From: an uncultured Pseudomonadales bacterium
GTDB lineage: Bacteria > Pseudomonadota > Gammaproteobacteria > Pseudomonadales > IMCC2047
Length of the DNA stretch: 10,901 bases
NCBI GenBank assembly: GCA_947258895.1
Contig: CAMYKE010000054.1
Span: forward strand, 1 to 10,901
Direction of reading: 5' to 3'
Shown here: positions 6,260 to 10,901 of the stretch, piece by piece
Layout: each line of letters begins with the position of its first letter
Position numbering within the stretch: the stretch's first letter is position 1
Position numbers and translations under genes: made by a program
The notes under the pieces: model-generated
Told to the model about the DNA's origin: nothing
What the model saw: only the letters and a program-made list of their open reading frames with translations
Database searches by the model: none

Positions 6260-9148
6260 CTAGAACGAGTATCTGGCACCAATGTTATATCGTGCACCGA
6301 ACTGATTGGCTTCCTTGAACTGGTTCGAATAGCGGTTAAAGATTCGTTGCGATTCGTCGGTGATATTGAGCGCTTCGACAAACAGGGTCAAGCCTTCAAC
6401 CATTGGCAAATCGTAACTCGCGGTCGCATCCAACTGAGCGAATTCTTCAGTGTATTGCGGCGCATTGTCTGCACTATTGGTACCCGACAGGAACTCGTCA
6501 CGCCAATTGTAGGCGAGCCGCGCCTGCAGGCCATTCTTGTCGTAGAACCCGACCAGGTTAGCCGAATCACTCAGCCCCGGCAGTACAAACTGAAAACCGG
6601 AGACGCCATTGTCAACTTCAAGATCGCCATCAACAAAGGTGACATTCGCAGAAACTCCAAAGCCGGTGTCACCAAAAACATGCTGAACCGCGAATTCCCA
6701 GCCCCAAAATTCCGCTACTTCAGAGTTACTGGGCCTTGTGATATCCCAATTGATTAACGGGTCTTCATCCAATTGCGTAATCGCAGTGTCGACGGGCAGG
6801 CCCCGGTTGATATTGATCTGGGCAAAGATATTCTCGACGGTTAGCTGATCACCGGCGGCTGTAAGATCTGCCCTCGCCTGATCCGCCCGGGGTCCCTCAA
6901 AAACGTCCCTTAAGTTGCCAATGGTATCCTGTTCCGTTACGGAAACAATAAAGAGTTCAACCAGCTTTCTAAAAGCGCCGGCCGAAACGTAGCTCGCATC
7001 GTCGTAATACCACTCAACTGACAGGTCAATGGCATCGGAGGTATAGGGCTTTAACCCTGGATTACCCGATTGCGCGGTGCGCTGATTTAGCTGCGGGTTG
7101 CCTCTAACCGTGGTGGTACCTCGCAAACTAAGCAGATCGGAACGAGTTACGGATTTTCCAAAGGAGAAGCGCCCGACAATGTTTTCAGTTATGTCCACGC
7201 TGATGTCCAGGTGCGGCAGCCAAAGTTTATAGTCCTCACCCACATCGGTGAAATCTGCACCAGGTGTAAAATCGGTCACCCACTCGGTAGGACCCTGCCA
7301 GGTAACAGTCTGGGGCATACGCTCTAAACTGCTGGCAGAAACATCGGTTTCTTCATACCGCACGCCCGCCACTGCGGTGATCGCCATGCCGTTAAATTCA
7401 CTTTCCAGATTAACCTGCAGGTAAGCGGAATCCGTTTGTTCTTCAATGGTGTGATCCGCGGTTATGCCACCAGCGCCGTCACCGATAAGGGGGTCAAAGG
7501 TCCACCCGAAGGCCTGCTCTGCCGCCCGCACGACGGGCTGAAACTGCCAGTCAAAATAGTACGGAACGTCGATATCGCCGGCGCCGCCGGAAAATTCACT
7601 GAGGATTCCGGAAATATCCTGGCGTTCAAAGAGAGAATTGTCATACAGATCCTGATTTCCTCCATACCAGCCCGCCTGCAGGTTTCCTGACTGGAAAGAT
7701 CGTACGCGGTAAGTCATATCAGTTAGCGCGATACCGAAGTTGATGCTGGTCAACCCACCGCCGTCTGCATTTTCCCAAACGCCGTCCAATCGAAACTGGG
7801 TGATCTCGGATTCATTAATATTGTCGTTAGACTGGCCGAACAGGGAATCATAAGCGTCCGCAGTGGCTTCGCCGTTCACGATCCCCCTTGAAGCGGCATT
7901 AAACTCGATCAATTCGGTAGGGATCTCGTTACCCGGCTGGTTATCATAGGTTTTGTTGGCAATGGCATTGGCCGCGAGAACCAGGAAGCCGTTATCGTCA
8001 CCGTTACCTTCCGACACGGCGTCAGAATCATGGATATCGAACGCCAGATTAAGGGTATCGGTCACCTGCCAATCAACGTTCAGACCCACTGAATTATTCT
8101 CGGTCACCAATTCACTGATTGTTTTGGTAGACGAAAAGTCGCCACCACTTTCGTTGACAAAAACAACGGTACCCCTCTCATCAACAATGGCTTCGTTGGT
8201 ATTACCGCCTGGTGTAAACCAGATGCCAAAACCCGTTTGGTTGCTCTCCGTCTCCAACTCCGAATAGGTGTAATCCAGCGTTGCCGTTACGTTTTCATTT
8301 GGAGCCCATTGCAACACCAACTGCGCATTGTCTCGAGTGCGTTCAATGTCCTCCACATTGAAGCCAAAATTCTGCGGGTACCAAACGTTGCCATCCGGGT
8401 TGTTATTGGTGCCCTGCAGCGGCGTGCCGAAATTAGATTGATCAACATTTGGTATCCAGGAATCAATGCCGGCACCCTCAGCGCGACTATCACGCTCCTG
8501 GTGCGAAAAACTCAAGCCGACGCCAAACATATCATCTGCGAAGGTGTTACTCAGGATACCCGATATCTCCGGAGTGACGTCGTCACCTTTTTCGGTAGTT
8601 GAATCAATTACCGCTTTGACGCCAAAGGAGCCTTTTAACCCGGGATTCGTCAGCGGGCGTGCGGTTTTTATATTAATCGTCGAGCCAACCCCACCGCTGG
8701 GCATTTTGGCATTGGAAGTCTTGTATACTTCTACGCCACCAACGCCCTCCGACGCCAGATTGCCAAAATCAAAAGAGCGCGACGACTCTCCGCCTGCTTG
8801 CGAAGTCGGCATTTGGCGACCGTTCAGGAGCACCAGGTTAAATTCCGGGCCAAAGCCACGAACCGTCACCTTGGAACCTTCGTTATTGGCGCGATCTATC
8901 GATACCCCGGGAATACGTTGCAGGGATTCCGCCAGGTTGGTGTCAGGAAACTTACCGATGTCTTCTGCGGAGATGGCGTCAACAACGCCTTTGGCGTCAC
9001 GTTTGATATCCATCGCACGCATCAGGCTGCCTCGGATACCGGTAACCACAACTTCTTCGGTTGCTGCTTGTGCTTTTGCTTCCGTCACGGCGGTTGCTGC
9101 GACCACCAATGCGATACTGCTGGATAATAGTTTTTGATTGAAGAACAT
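6260..9148 (-). CDS. TonB-dependent outer-membrane receptor (TonB-Xanth-Caul type)
   Basis: 962 residues. The frame stays open upstream to 9343, but the ATG at 9148 has a strong GGGAGG ribosome binding site 8 bases upstream and begins a proper signal peptide (hydrophobic SSSIALVVAATA, cleavage near AKA or AQA at 26-28). After it come a TonB-box-like EEVVVTG (31-37), then the plug domain (about 45-165) with SAEDIGKFPDTNLAESLQRI, GVSIDR, VRGFG and LLNGRQMPT, ending with GGVGSTINIKTARPL. The remaining 790 or so residues form the 22-strand beta-barrel, closing with ARYSF: the terminal Phe is the outer-membrane insertion signal. The plug wording is typical of TonB-Xanth-Caul (TIGR01782) receptors, many of which import oligosaccharides using TonB/ExbBD energy. 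The substrate cannot be read from sequence. The gene is divergent from the sugar porter, and a terminator follows it. No truncation or frameshift is seen. Confidence 0.95.
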   Translation of the reverse strand: MFFNQKLLSSSIALVVAATAVTEAKAQAATEEVVVTGIRGSLMRAMDIKRDAKGVVDAISAEDIGKFPDTNLAESLQRIPGVSIDRANNEGSKVTVRGFGPEFNLVLLNGRQMPTSQAGGESSRSFDFGNLASEGVGGVEVYKTSNAKMPSGGVGSTINIKTARPLTNPGLKGSFGVKAVIDSTTEKGDDVTPEISGILSNTFADDMFGVGLSFSHQERDSRAEGAGIDSWIPNVDQSNFGTPLQGTNNNPDGNVWYPQNFGFNVEDIERTRDNAQLVLQWAPNENVTATLDYTYSELETESNQTGFGIWFTPGGNTNEAIVDERGTVVFVNESGGDFSSTKTISELVTENNSVGLNVDWQVTDTLNLAFDIHDSDAVSEGNGDDNGFLVLAANAIANKTYDNQPGNEIPTELIEFNAASRGIVNGEATADAYDSLFGQSNDNINESEITQFRLDGVWENADGGGLTSINFGIALTDMTYRVRSFQSGNLQAGWYGGNQDLYDNSLFERQDISGILSEFSGGAGDIDVPYYFDWQFQPVVRAAEQAFGWTFDPLIGDGAGGITADHTIEEQTDSAYLQVNLESEFNGMAITAVAGVRYEETDVSASSLERMPQTVTWQGPTEWVTDFTPGADFTDVGEDYKLWLPHLDISVDITENIVGRFSFGKSVTRSDLLSLRGTTTVRGNPQLNQRTAQSGNPGLKPYTSDAIDLSVEWYYDDASYVSAGAFRKLVELFIVSVTEQDTIGNLRDVFEGPRADQARADLTAAGDQLTVENIFAQININRGLPVDTAITQLDEDPLINWDITRPSNSEVAEFWGWEFAVQHVFGDTGFGVSANVTFVDGDLEVDNGVSGFQFVLPGLSDSANLVGFYDKNGLQARLAYNWRDEFLSGTNSADNAPQYTEEFAQLDATASYDLPMVEGLTLFVEALNITDESQRIFNRYSNQFKEANQFGARYNIGARYSF

Positions 9149-9983
9149 CCGTAAAACCTCCCTCTTAGAGTTGTAATCTAACGAAGGCAGACAACATACA
9201 CCTGCGCGCACTGTCGGCCCATCCGAGCATACTACTCGGTACACCGTATAAACCAATGCACTTGCGACCAACCGTACGGGCCCTGCGATGAACTGGACAA
9301 GCAGCATCCGGCGAGGCCAGGCCATTGCCAGCCAGCGGATCAAAAGGCGTTGGCCGCATTCCCCGCCAATGCAGCAGCGAAATGTCTGCGACGCAATGCT
9401 TGCTGGCGTTTTTCGGATCCCGGTCCTCTACAGTATGTCCAGGTTTGCTCTGATGCGTTTGTATGGTATTCGGGGCGGCCAGTGCGCGGCTTGCAACCCT
9501 TCCATCGCATGTCGCTACCCGTTGGTCGAAAATAAATTGTGAATCACCGGGTGGGCGCATAGCATGGCGGGACGCGGGGATCATTGTGAGCTCGATCAGT
9601 CTGGATGCAAGCGGCGATCGATAATAACAACGAACCCGGAATGACAGATTTTTCAGCACAATAATCGCCAGGAGCAACTTTTGCTACCGGCCGGGGTTGG
9701 CGCCACAAACCCCATACTTCGAATAAAAGCAGAACGAACGGGGGCTGGTGAGCTTGAGTCTTTTTCACCTGTTTACAGGGCTTCTACTTCGCATTAAGGC
9801 ACAGGCTTTTGCCGACATTGGAGCCCGACACTCGGCAACCATGGAAATCGCCATTGAGCAATCGCCCGGGAAACTGACTCTCAAGGAAAAGATCGGCCGG
9901 TTGCAGCAGCGGGATGGTGATTCTCCCGCGTTTGAGTTTTAACCAGGATCCCGACGAGCAGGTTAGCGGAGAGCAACTACACA
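9149..9983. other. Long divergent intergenic region between receptor and sugar porter
   Basis: 835 bases with no complete gene that I can support. It must hold the receptor promoter (minus strand) and the porter promoter (plus strand), but no textbook -35/-10 pair is obvious. Possible sites are an inverted repeat CCGAG/CTCGG at 9223-9239 close to the receptor start, a CRP-like TGTGA-N6-TCAGT at 9585-9600, and a 12-base inverted repeat CCTGTTTACAGG at 9768-9779. A short plus frame ending at 9942 is described separately. The length and lack of genes suggest either heavy regulation or a decayed gene. Confidence 0.5.
9841..9942 (+). pseudogene. Possible remnant of a glycoside hydrolase family 3 N-terminus
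   Basis: A frame that can start at ATG 9841 (or GTG 9748) ends with TAA at 9942, 41 bases before the sugar porter. It encodes 33 residues including IEQSPGKLTLKEKIGRLQQ. This lines up without gaps with the N-terminal helix I recall from family 3 beta-glucosidases (I-E-x4-K-M-T-L-E-E-K-I-G-Q-L-x-Q). The rest of such an enzyme, about 700 residues, is absent, and there is no ribosome binding site at 9841. It may be a relic left by deletion of a glucosidase gene, a true small protein, or chance. Confidence 0.2.
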
Positions 9984-10901
9984 ATGAAAAATGAGAAAGG
10001 TCATTCCATAGTCTACACCGTCTACGTCGCACTAATCGTGGCGTTGGGCGGATTTTTGATGGGTTTTGACGCTTCGGTGATCTCTGGTGTTGTCAAGTTC
10101 ATCGAACCCGAATTTAATCTCAGCAAGATCGAGCTCGGCTGGTCGGTGGCCTCCCTGGCGCTCACCGCAACCCTGGCCATGATGGTGGCGGGACCGCTGA
10201 GCGACAGGATCGGCCGCAAGACGGTACTGTTGTATGCCGCGGTGCTGTTCTCCATTTCCGCGATTGGCTCGGCCCTGGCCCCGTCGTTTATCATGCTGGT
10301 ACTTGCCCGGATGGTGGGTGGCCTGGGGGTCGGTGCGGCATTGATCATTGCGCCCATGTATATCGCGGAAATCGCCCCGCCTAAAATGCGCGGGCGCATG
10401 GTTTCGTTCAACCAGTTGAACATTGTGATCGGAATCTCGGTTGCGTTCTTCACCAACTACCTGATTTTGAAACTGGGTCAATCGGATTCCGGCTGGGCGC
10501 TGGCCATGAAGTTCGGGGAGTGGAACTGGCGCTGGATGCTGGGGCTGGAGACGCTGCCCGCGATATTGTACTTTTTCAGCCTGTTCGCCGTACCCGAGAG
10601 CCCCCGCTGGTTGATCATGAAAGGCAGGGAAGAGGAGGCGCTGGCGGTGCTGACCAAAGCCAGTGGCGAGGTACAGGCGAAGCAGGATCTGGCGGCAATC
10701 CATGCCAGCGCTGCCAGGGAAGAGAAACAGCAGAAAGTACCCTTCACGGACCTGTTCAAGCCATCGATGCGGCTGGTACTGTTGGTCGGCATTTCGGTGG
10801 CCGGGCTGCAGCAAATTACCGGTATCAATTCGGTATTCTTCTACGCGCCGATGATCTTTGAGCAGTCGGGCATCGGCACCGATGCTTCGTTCATGCAGGC
10901 G
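9984..10901 (+). CDS. MFS sugar porter (partial, 3' end outside window)
   Basis: 306 codons from ATG 9984 to the right edge, still open. Complete sugar porters have about 450-530 residues, so roughly 60% is present, up to about the seventh membrane helix. Sugar porter (PF00083, Sugar_tr) hallmarks are GFLMGFDASVISG in helix 1 (23-35), the loop 2-3 motif GPLSDRIGRK (70-79), RMVGGLGVG (109-117), AEIAPPKMRGR (128-138), WRWML (182-186), PESPRWL after helix 6 (204-210), a charged cytoplasmic loop (about 211-260), and QQITGINSVFFYAP in helix 7 (276-289). It would carry a monosaccharide or short oligosaccharide across the inner membrane, probably with protons, downstream of the divergently encoded TonB receptor. 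Substrate is not readable. The ribosome binding site is modest (GGAGAG, about 10 bases upstream). The start is supported by a normal family N-terminus. Confidence 0.93.
   Translation, partial: MKNEKGHSIVYTVYVALIVALGGFLMGFDASVISGVVKFIEPEFNLSKIELGWSVASLALTATLAMMVAGPLSDRIGRKTVLLYAAVLFSISAIGSALAPSFIMLVLARMVGGLGVGAALIIAPMYIAEIAPPKMRGRMVSFNQLNIVIGISVAFFTNYLILKLGQSDSGWALAMKFGEWNWRWMLGLETLPAILYFFSLFAVPESPRWLIMKGREEEALAVLTKASGEVQAKQDLAAIHASAAREEKQQKVPFTDLFKPSMRLVLLVGISVAGLQQITGINSVFFYAPMIFEQSGIGTDASFMQA

Noticed and set aside
9149..9343. 65-residue N-terminal extension of the TonB-dependent receptor frame
   Set aside because: The ATG at 9148 has a strong ribosome binding site and begins a clean signal peptide. 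The extension would bury that signal peptide, and it overlaps probable promoter DNA.
9165..9677. Minus-strand frame of 170 codons in the divergent region
   Set aside because: No family character, no good ribosome binding site and random-looking composition. It covers the receptor promoter region.
10032..10814. Minus-strand frame of 260 codons opposite the sugar porter
   Set aside because: It is antisense to a clear MFS protein, and its Gln/His/Arg-rich composition is typical of the reverse complement of membrane-protein codons.
1..10901. CRISPR arrays, tRNA or rRNA genes, insertion sequences
   Set aside because: No regularly spaced repeats, no cloverleaf-like segments and no transposase-like frames were seen on either strand.

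Overview
The window looks like part of a carbohydrate-uptake locus from a free-living, probably aquatic or marine gammaproteobacterium. The evidence is an outer-membrane TonB-dependent receptor of the Xanthomonas/Caulobacter glycan-associated type (TonB-Xanth-Caul), a divergent inner-membrane MFS sugar porter, and a secreted protein with tandem putative glycan-binding domains. Alphaproteobacteria of the Caulobacter type carry similar loci, so the taxonomic call is inference. There is no rRNA, tRNA, CRISPR array or transposase.

Layout. Everything left of about 9150 is transcribed on the minus strand. In transcription order it holds: a TonB-dependent receptor (9148-6260); an intrinsic terminator (6224-6189); a flavin-dependent halogenase-like protein, 'halogenase B' (6147-4591); a SapC-family protein (4537-3827); a Cupin_8/JmjC-like gene broken by a frameshift and probably an internal deletion (3801-2918); and a second halogenase-like protein, 'halogenase A', with a GTG start (2868-1375). 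The last four genes are separated by only 25 to 53 bases and look like one operon. After a 484-base non-coding stretch with a GC-rich hairpin and a 13-base direct repeat, a secreted protein with tandem domains starts at 890 and runs off the left edge. On the plus strand, after a non-coding region of about 835 bases, an MFS sugar porter starts at 9984 and runs off the right edge.

How the parts may work together (inference). The secreted protein would bind or cleave a polysaccharide outside the cell, the receptor would bring oligosaccharides across the outer membrane using TonB energy, and the MFS porter would move the resulting sugar into the cytoplasm. The SapC / Cupin_8 / double halogenase-like module is a recurrent companion of such receptors, but to my knowledge its biochemical role is not established. 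Both halogenase-like proteins keep the flavin-binding motifs and the catalytic Lys and Glu, yet differ from each other in the signature around Glu and in the WxWxI motif. No flavin reductase, transcription regulator or complete glycoside hydrolase is visible here.

The points most worth a second look are the conserved halogenase-like module itself, the broken cupin gene inside an otherwise intact operon, the terminator that separates the receptor from the module, the direct repeat spaced 21 bases apart, and a possible short glycoside hydrolase family 3 remnant in front of the sugar porter.
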